Of a stretch of 64,000 bases of DNA, positions 19,698 to 28,544 are shown in pieces. The stretch is from contig JAEXRD010000091.1 in assembly GCA_023438245.1 (NCBI GenBank), positions 5,995-69,994 on the forward strand, in the 5' to 3' direction. Both the position numbers and the translations under genes were made by a program. The stretch is from Pseudomonadota bacterium. Its GTDB lineage: Bacteria; Desulfobacterota; Desulfovibrionia; Desulfovibrionales; Desulfovibrionaceae. Within the stretch, counting starts at the first letter, position 1, and every line of letters starts with the position of its first letter. Under the pieces are notes generated by a model, which searched no databases, was not told where the DNA came from, and saw only the letters and a program-made list of their open reading frames with translations.

Positions 19698-19769
19698 ATG
19701 CGTACGTGTTGTGCACATATTCCCGGCGCCCTGTGTGGGTGCTGGTGGCGCTGGTGGCAGAGTTATTGA
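19698..19769 (+). CDS. trpL: Tryptophan leader peptide (attenuation), 23 aa
   Basis: ATG at 19698 opens a 23-codon frame ending in TGA at 19767-19769. Its C-terminus reads CGCWWRWWQSY, with Trp codons at 19743, 19746, 19752 and 19755, in a genome where Trp is rare. A terminator hairpin follows 31 nt after the stop codon, and a TrpB2-type gene follows that. This is the classic layout of ribosome-mediated attenuation: a ribosome stalled at Trp codons when charged tRNA-Trp is scarce would stop the leader from folding into its terminator-permitting form. No convincing Shine-Dalgarno lies upstream, and the promoter would place the mRNA 5' end at or next to the ATG. Confidence 0.8.
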   Translation: MRTCCAHIPGALCGCWWRWWQSY

Positions 19770-19799
19770 AGCCGCCGGCTTGACGGATGCCCGTTTCAA

Positions 19800-19832
19800 G
19801 GGCCGCGGACTTCAGACCGCGGCCCTTTTTTT
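19800..19832 (+). terminator. Attenuator terminator before trpB2
   Basis: GGGCCGCGG (19800-19808) pairs perfectly with CCGCGGCCC (19817-19825), followed by seven T (19826-19832). A leader stem CTGGTGGC (19751-19758, over Trp codons) with GCCGCCGG (19771-19778) could form 1:2, and CGGCTT (19776-19781) with GGGCCG (19800-19805) could form the 2:3 antiterminator. Found by eye, not folded. The 401-bp gap 19515-19915 holds the promoter, leader and this site. Confidence 0.88.
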
Positions 19833-19915
19833 GTGCATCGGCATGGATGAACACTCCGGGGCAGGCGGTCTGAACAAGGCGGCCGAACCCCGTTTCCTGT
19901 AGGAGGAAGACCGCA

Positions 19916-21262
19916 ATGGAGACCAGAATCAACCTGCCCCAGTCCGAGATTCCCACCGCGTGGTACAACGCCCTGCCCGACCTGCCGACCCCGCTGGCCC
20001 CCCCGCGCGACCCGGCCACCGGCGACATCCTGACCCCGGACAAGCTCCAGCCCATCTTCGCCGACGCCCTCATCGAGCAGGAGATGAGCCCCGAGCGCTT
20101 CATCGCCATCCCCGAGCCCGTGCGCGACATCTACCGCCTGTTCCGCCCCACGCCGCTGGTGCGCGCCACGCGCCTGGAGCAGGCCATCGGGGCCAAGTGC
20201 CGCATCTACTACAAGAACGAGTCCGTGTCCCCCTCCGGCTCGCACAAGACCAACACATCCGTGCCCCAGGTGTACTACAACAAGCTCCAGGGCGTGCGGC
20301 GGCTCTCCACCGAGACCGGCGCGGGCCAGTGGGGCACGGCGCTTTCCTTCGCCTGCAGCATGTTCGGCATGCAGTGCACCGTGTACATGGTCAAGGTGAG
20401 CTACGAGCAGAAGCCCTACCGCAAAATCCTCATCAACAGCTACGGCGGGGAGATCTTCCCCTCCCCCTCCGACAAGACCGCCGCGGGCCGCGCCGCCCTG
20501 GCCAAGGACCCGGACTGCAAGGGCAGCCTGGGCCTGGCCATCAGCGAGGCCGTTGAGGACGCCGCCACCCACGAGGACACCAAGTACACCCTGGGCAGCG
20601 TGCTGAACCACGTGCTGCTGCACCAGACCGTCGTCGGCCTGGAGACCGAGAAGCAGCTGGCCATGATCGGCGAGAAGCCGGACTACCTGGTGGGCTGCGT
20701 GGGCGGCGGGTCGAACTTCGGCGGCCTGGTGCTGCCCTTCCTGCCGCGCAAGCTCGCGGGCGAGAACATCACCTTCGTGGCCGCCGAGCCCCGGGCCTGC
20801 CCCACGCTGACCCGCGGCAGCTACCGCTACGACTACGGCGACATGGCGCGCTTAACACCGCTGCTCAAGATGCACACCCTGGGCCACGCGTTCATGCCCG
20901 CGCCCATCCACGCCGGCGGGCTGCGCTACCACGGCGAGGCGCCCATCGTGTCCAACCTGATGGAGCAGGGCCTGCTGGACGCCCGCGCCTACTACCAGGG
21001 CGACTGCTTCGAGGCGGCCATGCTGTTCCTCAAGACCGAGGGCTTCCTGCCCGCGCCGGAGACCAGCCACGCCATCGCCAGCGCCATCGACGTGGCCAAG
21101 ACGGCCAAGCCCGGCTCCTGCGTGGTGTTCCTGTACTCCGGCCACGGCATGCTCGACCTGGCCAGCTACGACGCCTACCTGCGCGGCGATTTGACCAATT
21201 ACGAGCTGCCCCAGGACCAGATCGACCAGGCGCTGATGATGTGCCCGGACGTGAAGGGATAG
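19916..21262 (+). CDS. trpB: Tryptophan synthase beta chain, TrpB2 type
   Basis: Product of 448 aa, longer than the ~400 aa of TrpB1. It makes Trp from indole and Ser. The PLP lysine is in [11 protein letters not shown], the catalytic Glu region in [13 protein letters not shown], and the phosphate loop in [22 protein letters not shown] and GGLRYHG are typical of the TrpB2 group, which is often encoded apart from trpA. Here it stands alone, so it probably salvages free indole, or serves where the main trp operon is elsewhere. AGGAGG precedes the ATG. Expression is likely set by the Trp attenuator upstream. Confidence 0.93.
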   Translation: METRINLPQSEIPTAWYNALPDLPTPLAPPRDPATGDILTPDKLQPIFADALIEQEMSPERFIAIPEPVRDIYRLFRPTPLVRATRLEQAIGAKCRIYYKNESVSPSGSHKTNTSVPQVYYNKLQGVRRLSTETGAGQWGTALSFACSMFGMQCTVYMVKVSYEQKPYRKILINSYGGEIFPSPSDKTAAGRAALAKDPDCKGSLGLAISEAVEDAATHEDTKYTLGSVLNHVLLHQTVVGLETEKQLAMIGEKPDYLVGCVGGGSNFGGLVLPFLPRKLAGENITFVAAEPRACPTLTRGSYRYDYGDMARLTPLLKMHTLGHAFMPAPIHAGGLRYHGEAPIVSNLMEQGLLDARAYYQGDCFEAAMLFLKTEGFLPAPETSHAIASAIDVAKTAKPGSCVVFLYSGHGMLDLASYDAYLRGDLTNYELPQDQIDQALMMCPDVKG

Positions 21263-21408
21263 GGGCCGCCTCGAAAAGCGCCTTTTGCTCCCTGGACTTC
21301 GCCCAGAGCCGGTCCGGGGCCGTGGCTGTTCCGGAAGCGTACTCTCCCCGGCCCCGGACCGGCTCTCTTCTTGCCACTGAACAAAATTCATCTTTTGGAG
21401 GCGGCCCC
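21262..21408 (+). repeat. Stop-anchored ~150-bp palindromic element, copy A
   Basis: Starts at the G of the trpB stop codon. Outer stem GGGGCCGCCTC / GAGGCGGCCCC, plus AAAAG/CTTTT after one mismatch; middle stem AGAGCCGGTCCGGGGCC / GGCCCCGGACCGGCTCT (17 bp, perfect). Between them lie TTTTG/CAAAA and TGG/CCA. A separate intrinsic terminator follows at 21437, so this copy is probably transcribed as the trpB 3' UTR. Other copies: 23285, 32762 and 37527. Confidence 0.9.
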
Positions 21409-21436
21409 GGCGCAGACGGGTGGGAAGGATGGCAAA

Positions 21437-21463
21437 AAGGGGCCGCACGGCCCCTTCCTTTTT
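21437..21463 (+). terminator. Intrinsic terminator after trpB2 and copy A
   Basis: AAGGGGCCG (21437-21445) pairs with CGGCCCCTT (21448-21456) around a 2-nt gap (the actual loop will be larger), followed by CCTTTTTG. The 327-bp gap 21263-21589 holds copy A, this terminator and a TTGACA at 21477 that may belong to a weak promoter for the SulP gene. Confidence 0.85.
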
Positions 21464-21589
21464 GTGCGATTCGCGGTTGACAACGCCCTCCGAGAGGCAG
21501 AGCATGCTCCCCTGTCAGGGGATACCCCTGCGCTTGGCGTGGCGGCGAAGACACCAGACCTGTCCCGCGCCAGAGGGAGCGAGCTGCCT

Positions 21590-23284
21590 ATGATAGCCTG
21601 GTTGGAAGCCCAGCGGGCTGGGCTCTTCAGCAAGAGCCACATCGTCAACAACCTGCTTTCCGGCGCTGTTGTGGGCGTGGTGGCCATACCGCTGGCCATG
21701 GCCTTCGCCATCGCCAGCGGGGCCAAGCCGGAGCAGGGCCTGTACACGGCCATCGTCTCGGGCATCCTGGTCAGCATCTTCGGCGGCTGCCGCCTGCAGA
21801 TCGCCGGGCCCACCGGCGCCTTCATCGTCATCCTCTCGGGCATCACCGCCAAGTACGGCATCGCCGGGCTGCAAATCTCCACGCTCATGGCGGGCGTCAT
21901 CCTGGTGGCCTTCGGCCTGGCCAAGATGGGCGCGGTCATCAAGTTCATCCCCCGGCCCGTCACGGTGGGCTTCACCAGCGGCATCGCGGTGATCATCTGG
22001 GTGGGCCAGTGGAAGGACTTCTTCGGCCTGCCCAAGCCGGCGGGAGACGACTTCCACGAAAAACTCGTGGAGCTGCTGGGCTCGTTCGGCCAGCTGCATT
22101 CCCACACCACGCAGCTGGCGATCCTGGCCCTGGCCATCCTGCTCATCAGCCCGCGCATCATCCGGCGCGTGCCCTCGCCGCTGGTCTCCATGGTGGTGGT
22201 GACGGCGGTGCAGAGCTATTTCCAGTTCCCCGGCGTGGCCACCATCGGCTCGGCCTTCGGCGGCATCCCCAGCACCCTGCCCATGCCCAGCCTGCCCGCC
22301 TTGAACATGAAGGACCTGGTGGCCCTCGTGGGCCCGGCCTTCACCATCGCCTTCCTGGGCGCCATCGAGAGCCTGCTCTCCGCCGTGGTGGCCGACGGCA
22401 TGGCCGGAACCCGCCACAACTCCAACCAGGAGCTGGTGGGCCAGGGCCTGGCCAACATCCTCTGCCCGGTGTTCGGCGGCTTCGCCGCCACCGGGGCCAT
22501 CGCCCGCACCGCCACCAACATCAAGAACGGCGCCACCAGCCCGCTCTCCGGCGTGGTGCACGGCCTGGTGGTGCTGGCCACCATCCTGGTGCTGGCCCCG
22601 CTGGCCGCCAACATCCCGCTGTGCAGCATGGCGGCCATCCTCTTCGTGGTTGCCTACAACATGTGCGAGGCCCGGCATTTTGCGGACATCGTGCGCACCG
22701 CGCCCAAGGCCGACATCGCCATCCTGTTCATGACCTTCCTGCTCACGGTGTTCGCCGACCTGGTGGTGGCCGTGAACATCGGCGTCGGGATAGCCTCGCT
22801 CATCTTCATGGGCCGCATGGCGGCCTCGGTGCGCGTGGGCCTGGACGACAAGGCCACCCGCGAGCTGTACAACGCCGACGAGAAGGGGGCCCAGGCCCAC
22901 GGCTACACGCACACGCCCGAGGAGATCGCCGAGTTCGACCGCTGCTGCAACGCCGACGTGGTGGTCTACACCATCAGCGGGCCGTTCTTCTTCGCCGCGG
23001 CGGAGCGCATCGAGGGCATCATCAACTCCATCAACGTGGAGTTCACCACCGTTATCCTGCGCTTCCACCACGTGCCCTTCGTGGACGCCACGGGCGTGGA
23101 GACCTTCCGCAACATCATCCGGCGCATGGACAAGTCGGGCAAGCGCGTCATCCTGTGCGGCATGCCCCCCTACGTGCGCGGCATGTTCGAGAAGGGCGGC
23201 ATCCTGGAACTGGTGGGCAGGCACAACATCATCGACCGGGTGGAGGACTACCACACCGTGTGCGCCTGCAAGCTGGAGGGGTAG
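21590..23284 (+). CDS. SulP-family anion transporter with STAS domain
   Basis: Product of 564 aa from ATG 21590 (GGGAG upstream; the longer frame covers the terminator region). It has about ten or more membrane segments in the SulP fold (VVGVVAIPLAMAFAIASG, LQIAGPTGAFIVILSGI, GIAVIIWVGQW) and a C-terminal STAS domain (~455-560, VVYTISGPFFFAAAER, HVPFVDATGVETF). SulP proteins carry sulfate, bicarbonate or other anions. Sulfate uptake would suit a sulfate reducer, but the substrate cannot be told by sequence alone. Copy B of the palindromic element starts at its stop codon. Confidence 0.9.
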   Translation: MIAWLEAQRAGLFSKSHIVNNLLSGAVVGVVAIPLAMAFAIASGAKPEQGLYTAIVSGILVSIFGGCRLQIAGPTGAFIVILSGITAKYGIAGLQISTLMAGVILVAFGLAKMGAVIKFIPRPVTVGFTSGIAVIIWVGQWKDFFGLPKPAGDDFHEKLVELLGSFGQLHSHTTQLAILALAILLISPRIIRRVPSPLVSMVVVTAVQSYFQFPGVATIGSAFGGIPSTLPMPSLPALNMKDLVALVGPAFTIAFLGAIESLLSAVVADGMAGTRHNSNQELVGQGLANILCPVFGGFAATGAIARTATNIKNGATSPLSGVVHGLVVLATILVLAPLAANIPLCSMAAILFVVAYNMCEARHFADIVRTAPKADIAILFMTFLLTVFADLVVAVNIGVGIASLIFMGRMAASVRVGLDDKATRELYNADEKGAQAHGYTHTPEEIAEFDRCCNADVVVYTISGPFFFAAAERIEGIINSINVEFTTVILRFHHVPFVDATGVETFRNIIRRMDKSGKRVILCGMPPYVRGMFEKGGILELVGRHNIIDRVEDYHTVCACKLEG

Positions 23285-23434
23285 GGGGCCGTCTCCAAAC
23301 GGTGTCTTTTGCTCCCTGGACGTCGTCATGAACCGGTCCGGGGCCAGGGCTGTACCGCGTAAAGTACTATCCCTGGCCCCGGACCGCTTCATTTCTTGCC
23401 AGGAACCAAAATCCATCCGCTTGGAGACGGCCCC
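23285..23434 (+). repeat. Stop-anchored ~150-bp palindromic element, copy B
   Basis: Begins directly after the SulP TAG stop. Outer stem GGGGCCGTCTCCAA / TTGGAGACGGCCCC (14 bp, perfect); then TTTTG/CAAAA and CCTGG/CCAGG separated by a 3x3 internal loop; middle stem GGTCCGGGGCCAGGG / CCCTGGCCCCGGACC (15 bp, perfect); apical loop with GTAC/GTAC. This is the most regular copy. Confidence 0.92.
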
Positions 23435-23509
23435 GTCCCTTGTCCGCGCCGCCCCCCTTTACGCGACCTTTCCTTGACCGCGGCCTGGATTCTGGGGCAA
23501 CGGTGAGGC

Positions 23510-25525
23510 ATGGACTTCACGTTGCTCTCCGAAATACTGACCGTGTTCGCCCTTTCCGTTGCGGTCATCTATGTCTGCCACAAGGCGCGCATCCCGGCCA
23601 TCGTGGGCTTCCTCATCACCGGCGTCATCGCCGGGCCGTACGGCCTGGCCCTGGTCAAGGCCGTGCACGAGGTCGAGATCATGGCCGAGGTGGGCGTGGT
23701 GCTGCTGCTGTTCACCATCGGCATGGAGCTTTCCCTGGGCGAGCTGGTGCGCCTGCGCAAGAGCGTGCTGGTGGGCGGCGGCTCCCAGGTGGGGCTGACC
23801 ATCCTGGCCTTTGGCGCGTTGGCGCTGGCCCTGGGGCTCAGCAGTCCCCAGGCCCTGTTCGTGGGCTTTCTGGCGGCGCTGTCCTCCACGGCCATCGTGC
23901 TCAAGATTTTCCAGCAGCGGGCCGAGATGGACAGCGCGCACGGCCGCATCTCGCTCTCCATCCTCATCTTCCAGGACCTCGTCATCGTGCCCATGGTGCT
24001 GGTGGTGCCGTTTTTGGCCGGGCAGGGCGGGGCGGATTCCGGCGGCCTGGGCTTTTTGTGGCCCACGGTGAAGGGCGTGGGCATGGTGGCCCTGGTGTTC
24101 CTGCTGGCGCGAAAGGTCGTGCCCGTGGTGCTGCACCAGATCGTGCAGACCCGCAGCCGCGAGCTGTTCCTCATCAGCACCCTGGCCATGTGCCTGGCCA
24201 CGGCGTTCCTCACCTCCAGCATCGGGCTGTCGCTCTCGCTGGGGGCCTTCCTGGCCGGGCTCATCATCAGCGAGTCGGAGTACAGCTTAAGCGCCCTGGA
24301 GGGCATCCTGCCCTTCCGCGACGTGTTCACCAGCCTGTTCTTCGTGTCCGTGGGCATGCTGCTCGACGTCAACTACCTCATCACCCACATCGGCCCCGTG
24401 GCCGGAACCACCCTGGCCGTGCTGGCGCTCAAGGCGCTCATGGCCGCGGGCGCGGCCTACATCCTGGGCTTCCCGGTGCGGCCGGCGGTGATGGTGGGCC
24501 TGGCGCTGTGCCAGGTGGGCGAATTCTCGTTCGTGCTGGCCAAGTCCGGCGTCAGCCACGGCCTGCTCGACCAGGGGGGCTACCAGCTGTTCCTGGCCGC
24601 CAGCATCCTGACCATGGCGCTGACCCCGCCGCTCATCGGCCTGGCCCCGCGCCTGGCCGACCGCGTGCGCGCGCTGCCCATCTTCAGCCGCATGCGGCCC
24701 CGGCCCTTCGAGGAGGAGATGGCGCGGGTGTGCGTGGGGCACGGCTGCGTGGCGGACCACCTGGTCATCGTGGGCTTCGGCGTGGGCGGCCAGCACCTGG
24801 CGCGCGCGGCCAAGAACTTCGGCATCACCTACCGCGTCATCGAGATGAACCCCGACACCGTGCGCCACAGCGCGGCCCAGGGCGAGCCCATCATGTACGG
24901 CGACGCCAGCCAGTCGGCGGTGCTGGAGCACGTGGGCGTGCCCCAGGCCCGCGTGCTGGCCATCGTGGTCAGCGACCCGGTGAGCACCCGGCGCATCACC
25001 GACGCCGCGAGGAAGCTCAACCCCGGCCTGCACATCGTGACCCGCACAAGGTTCCTGGCCGAGATCGGCCCGCTCATGGACCTGGGCGCCAGCGACGTGA
25101 TCCCCGAGGAATTCGAGACCAGCGTGGAGATCTTCACCCGCGTGATGATGCGCTACCTGGTGCCGCGCTCAGACATCGAGCGGTTCACCGAGGAGGTGCG
25201 CTCGGAAGGGTACGAGATGCTGCGCAAGCAGGAGGCGCAGGGCGAGGGCTTCTGCGAGCTGAGCCGCCAGTTCCCGGAGATGGACCTGAGCGCGCTGACC
25301 GTGGAGGCGGGCAGCGTTCTGGACGGCAAGACGCTGACGGAGATCGACCTGAGGCGCAACCACGGGCTGACCATCGTGGCGCTGGGGCGCGAGGGCAAGG
25401 TCATGGCCAACCCGGACGGCACGCTGAAGCTCATGGCGGGCGACATCGCCTACGTGTTCGGCCCGCACTCGGACATCACGGCCAAGGCCGGGCTGTTCAC
25501 GGGGCGGAAGAGGGAGTGGGAGTGA
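23510..25525 (+). CDS. CPA2 cation:proton antiporter (KefB-like) with RCK domains
   Basis: Product of 671 aa. The first ~390 residues form the Na+/H+-exchanger fold of the CPA2 family (GFLITGVIAGPYGLALV, VVLLLFTIGMELSL, ALSSTAIVLKIF). Then comes an RCK_N/TrkA-N nucleotide-binding domain (DHLVIVGFGVGGQHLA, acidic end YRVIEMN suggesting NAD) and a C-terminal TrkA-C domain (LTVEAGSVLDGKTLTEIDL). Such proteins export K+ or Na+ against protons and are gated by ligands on the RCK part. No ancillary KefF/G gene is adjacent. The next gene converges and is AT-rich. Confidence 0.92.
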   Translation: MDFTLLSEILTVFALSVAVIYVCHKARIPAIVGFLITGVIAGPYGLALVKAVHEVEIMAEVGVVLLLFTIGMELSLGELVRLRKSVLVGGGSQVGLTILAFGALALALGLSSPQALFVGFLAALSSTAIVLKIFQQRAEMDSAHGRISLSILIFQDLVIVPMVLVVPFLAGQGGADSGGLGFLWPTVKGVGMVALVFLLARKVVPVVLHQIVQTRSRELFLISTLAMCLATAFLTSSIGLSLSLGAFLAGLIISESEYSLSALEGILPFRDVFTSLFFVSVGMLLDVNYLITHIGPVAGTTLAVLALKALMAAGAAYILGFPVRPAVMVGLALCQVGEFSFVLAKSGVSHGLLDQGGYQLFLAASILTMALTPPLIGLAPRLADRVRALPIFSRMRPRPFEEEMARVCVGHGCVADHLVIVGFGVGGQHLARAAKNFGITYRVIEMNPDTVRHSAAQGEPIMYGDASQSAVLEHVGVPQARVLAIVVSDPVSTRRITDAARKLNPGLHIVTRTRFLAEIGPLMDLGASDVIPEEFETSVEIFTRVMMRYLVPRSDIERFTEEVRSEGYEMLRKQEAQGEGFCELSRQFPEMDLSALTVEAGSVLDGKTLTEIDLRRNHGLTIVALGREGKVMANPDGTLKLMAGDIAYVFGPHSDITAKAGLFTGRKREWE

Positions 25526-25559
25526 GGGGGGCTACTCAATGGCTGTTTGCCGTCGCGCA

Positions 25560-26537
25560 TTAGCGGCGCAGATCTGAACCAATCCCGAGAAATTGTCCGC
25601 TTATCGAGTACATCCCTGCGATATCCTCCAATGGCCCGACCATTAGTTCAAGTGCACGACTCTTGGGGATAACGCCGTTTGGTTGGAAGATCAGTCTGTG
25701 CTCACGCTGGTAGGCAAAGCTAAATTCTTTGCATGAGCCAGGTATCATCAACTGCTGCGGTCGGACGTTCCGTGAGTCATAATATAAAACGGGGAGGGAG
25801 TGAAAGCTAAACGGTAATCTACTTAGGCGAAGGACGGTGGAGACTCTATGCTCAAACTCTTCGATATCCCAAATGACAAGACAAGCTGTTGCGCTAAATA
25901 TATCAGCAAGGCGTGGATCAAATTCACGTGAAAAGCAAAGTAAGTTGTAGTCTGTCTGGGATTTTCTTGATTTCTTTAGCTCTCCAATAATAGGAATCTG
26001 TTCTCCGCCTTCTGTCGTGATCGTGGTAAATGATCCTGGGCTATAGCAGCAAACTTCACATTCATTGTCGAATCTTGCCTTGTCCAACGGGCATTCAGAG
26101 TAACTTGATGCAGCTGCAAACCTCAAGTGCCCTGTTTCAAGAGTTTTTTTGATAAATTCATGTCTGGAATATCTGACGATGTACCCACTGGAACCAAGCG
26201 TTGTAGGTGTAAAACCTTGGGGCCATATTGGATCCGTTGGGATTGAGTAGCAGCTTTCTATCGGCTCTCGTTTCCTTGTTTTGTATTCAAAGAGTGTATG
26301 CTCATAGATACTTAGCCACCACCAAGAGCTGACAAAAGCGACCTTTTCTGGGATTATATATCTTTGGTCATTGAAAAGATGAGCAATGTTACGGCATAAA
26401 CAGTCATATCTGTAGTCGAGTTCTTCATCTGATGTGTCTTTTAGATATGGATAGACTTCATATGCAAAACTCCAAAGCTCTTTGTCGTAGCGTGGATCAT
26501 TTGCGAGTTCTGTTAATTGGGCTTTTAGTGTGTGCAC
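25560..26537 (-). CDS. Hypothetical protein in AT-rich DNA, possibly DUF2971-like
   Basis: Product of 325 aa from GTG 26535-26537 with AAGAGG 7 nt upstream. Base composition is clearly AT-rich against both flanks, suggesting transfer. I do not recognise it with confidence. The layout (RYSRHEFIKKTLETGHLRFA near 120-140, NLLCFSREFDPRLAD, later FAYQREHRLIF) recalls DUF2971-type proteins, some of which are found among defence genes; this is a weak resemblance by eye. No membrane segments or signal peptide. Adjacent, on the same strand upstream, is a HigA-like antitoxin. Confidence 0.55.
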   Translation of the reverse strand: MHTLKAQLTELANDPRYDKELWSFAYEVYPYLKDTSDEELDYRYDCLCRNIAHLFNDQRYIIPEKVAFVSSWWWLSIYEHTLFEYKTRKREPIESCYSIPTDPIWPQGFTPTTLGSSGYIVRYSRHEFIKKTLETGHLRFAAASSYSECPLDKARFDNECEVCCYSPGSFTTITTEGGEQIPIIGELKKSRKSQTDYNLLCFSREFDPRLADIFSATACLVIWDIEEFEHRVSTVLRLSRLPFSFHSLPVLYYDSRNVRPQQLMIPGSCKEFSFAYQREHRLIFQPNGVIPKSRALELMVGPLEDIAGMYSISGQFLGIGSDLRR

Positions 26538-26612
26538 ACCGTGACCTCTTGGCTTATTTGCCGTAGCGTACGCAGAGTGACGCTTGCGCCAGACTGTGCC
26601 GTGACTGAACGT

Positions 26613-26927
26613 TCAAATCGCCCCCGCCACCGGCCTCACGTCCTGCTCCACCTTCTGAAACAGCCCCCCGTCGCGGGCCTTCTCCAGCTCGTAGTGGGTT
26701 TGCAGGTTCAGCCACAGGTCCGGGCTGGTGCCGAAGAAGCGCGCCAGACGCACCGCCGTGTCCACGCTGATGGCCCGGCGTCCGTGCACGATGTCGTGCA
26801 CGCGCTGAAGCGGAACGCGGATGGCGATGGCCAGCCCGTTTTGCGACACGCCCAGCGGCTGCATGAATTCCTCCAGCAGGATTTCGCCGGGGTGGACGAG
26901 CGGGGCGGAAGGCTTCGCTTGTTCCAT
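26613..26927 (-). CDS. higA: HigA-family antitoxin (HTH_3/XRE), no HigB beside it
   Basis: Product of 104 aa from ATG 26927. VHPGEILLEEFMQPLGVSQNGLA and RVHDIVHGRRAISVDTAVRLARFF form the HigA helix-turn-helix; LWLNLQTHYELE is the usual C-terminal end. HigA normally sits just after higB and blocks that mRNA-cutting toxin. Here the gene 23 bp upstream (26951-27274) shows no HigB features, so this is an orphan or a pair with an unusual partner. Unlike the AT-rich gene downstream, its codon use fits the genome. Confidence 0.85.
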   Translation of the reverse strand: MEQAKPSAPLVHPGEILLEEFMQPLGVSQNGLAIAIRVPLQRVHDIVHGRRAISVDTAVRLARFFGTSPDLWLNLQTHYELEKARDGGLFQKVEQDVRPVAGAI

Positions 26928-26950
26928 GGGGCGCCTCGCCTGCGGGGTGC

Positions 26951-27274
26951 CTAAACCCCCGCTTCCTTGTGCACCGTCTCCACCACATGGTCGACCATGA
27001 CGTCCTCGGCCCGGTAGCTGCCGGGCTTGATGAGGTAGCGGGTCAGCGCGTAGTCGATCTGGTCGATGTAGTCGAGCTTGCCCCAGCCGCCGGGCAGCAG
27101 CAGACGGGCCACGTCGTTCAAAAACGGCTCCACGTCGATGTAGTGGCCTTCGAAATCCACGGCCAGCACATTGTCCTTGTAGACCACTTGGTCGAAGGGC
27201 ATGGAGTGGCGGATCTCCTCGAAGGCCTCGGGCGAGAGCCCATGAATGTCGGCATACACGCGCACGGCTTCCAT
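26951..27274 (-). CDS. Conserved hypothetical protein upstream of higA
   Basis: Product of 107 aa, soluble, acidic (FDQVVYKDNVLAVDFEGHY; GGWGKLDYIDQIDYALTRYL). I do not recognise a family. It lies 20 bp after lpxB and 23 bp before higA on the same strand, so it could be read with either. Its position before higA is where a HigB toxin would normally be, but length and sequence do not match the RelE/HigB fold as far as I can see. Confidence 0.6.
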   Translation of the reverse strand: MEAVRVYADIHGLSPEAFEEIRHSMPFDQVVYKDNVLAVDFEGHYIDVEPFLNDVARLLLPGGWGKLDYIDQIDYALTRYLIKPGSYRAEDVMVDHVVETVHKEAGV

Positions 27275-27294
27275 GTCGGTCGCTCCGTTGACGG

Positions 27295-28419
27295 TTACAG
27301 GGTTGCGAGGTCGGAAAGGATGATCTCGGCGGCGCGCCCGGCGGCTCCCGGCCCGCCCACCTTGCGGCGCAGGCCCGCCAGGTCGGCGCGGGCGGCGGAG
27401 AGGGCGGATTCATCCGTCAGCCACGGGCGCAGGCGCGCGGCCAGCAGGTCGCCCCGGGCCTTGTCCTGCAGCATCTCCGGGAACACCTCCCGGCCCATGA
27501 TGAGATTGGGCAGGCTGGCCCATTTGACCTGCACCACCATTTTCCCAATGGCGAAACTTAAGGCCGAGAGCCTGTAGGCCACCACCGTGGGCGTGCCGAT
27601 GAGCGCGGCCTCCAGCGTCACCGTGCCGGAGGCGGCCAAGAGCGCCCGGCAGGAGCGCATCATGCGGTAGCGGTCCTGCGGCTCGTGGATGGTGAGCGGG
27701 AGTTCCGGCGGCAAAAAGGAGCGCAGGAAGTCCGCGTCCATGCCCGGCGCGCGGGCCAGCGCCAGCTTCAGGCCCGGGATGTCCTTTTTCAGCAGCAGCG
27801 CGGCCTTTGCGAATTCCGGCAGCAGCGCGCTGATCTCCTTGCGGCGGCTGCCAGGCAAGAGTCCCAGCAGGTTCGGGTCCGGCTCCTGCGCGTCCAGCTC
27901 GGGCAGCGGAATCTGGTCCATGAGCGGATGGCCCACGTAGTCCACGTCCATGCCGCGCGCGGCGTAGAAATCCTTTTCGAACGGCAGGATGCACAGCACC
28001 CGGCGGGTAAATTCGCGCAGGAACTCCACCCGGCCGCTGCGCCAGGCCCAGACCTGCGGGCTGACGTAGTAGTACACCGGAATGCCGAGTTTCTTGGCGA
28101 TGCGCGCCACGCGGAAGTGGAAGTCCGGGCAGTCGATGAGGATGAGGGCGCGGGGCCTGGTCTCCAGGAGCGCGCGCTTGACCTCGCCCAGGAGCTTGAG
28201 GATGCGCGGCAGGCCGGAGAGCACTTCCGTCAGGCCCACCAGGCTGATGAGCCGCATGGGGAAGCGCACCTCGCAGCCCGCGGCGGCCAGCGCCGGGCCG
28301 CCCATGCCCACGGCGCGCAGGCCGGGCTCGCGCTGGCGCAGGGCCTCGAGCAGGCTGGCGGCGTGGATGTCGCCGCTGGCCTCGCCCGCGCCGATCCAGA
28401 TGGGTCGGGAATCGTTCAT
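27295..28419 (-). CDS. lpxB: Lipid-A-disaccharide synthase
   Basis: Product of 374 aa from ATG 28419; the frame runs further up but GAGEASGDIHAASLLEAL is the conserved LpxB N-terminus. It joins UDP-2,3-diacyl-GlcN and lipid X to make the lipid A disaccharide at the inner membrane face. Family signatures include VMGMGGPAL-like AVGMGGPALAAAG, YYVSPQVWAWR and GSRRKEI in LLPGSRRKEISALLP. It is divergent from a Gfo/Idh oxidoreductase gene, a pairing that suggests shared lipid A work. Confidence 0.95.
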   Translation of the reverse strand: MNDSRPIWIGAGEASGDIHAASLLEALRQREPGLRAVGMGGPALAAAGCEVRFPMRLISLVGLTEVLSGLPRILKLLGEVKRALLETRPRALILIDCPDFHFRVARIAKKLGIPVYYYVSPQVWAWRSGRVEFLREFTRRVLCILPFEKDFYAARGMDVDYVGHPLMDQIPLPELDAQEPDPNLLGLLPGSRRKEISALLPEFAKAALLLKKDIPGLKLALARAPGMDADFLRSFLPPELPLTIHEPQDRYRMMRSCRALLAASGTVTLEAALIGTPTVVAYRLSALSFAIGKMVVQVKWASLPNLIMGREVFPEMLQDKARGDLLAARLRPWLTDESALSAARADLAGLRRKVGGPGAAGRAAEIILSDLATL

Positions 28420-28544
28420 GAGCGCTGTATAGTGGCAAACCCCCGTCCAGGCAAGGATGCCGGGCCGGGTTGCCTTGGCGGGCCGGAGTGCGGTAGGGAG
28501 GGGGCCAGCCCGCGCGCGGGACACCTTCATCTGGAGAGCCACGC

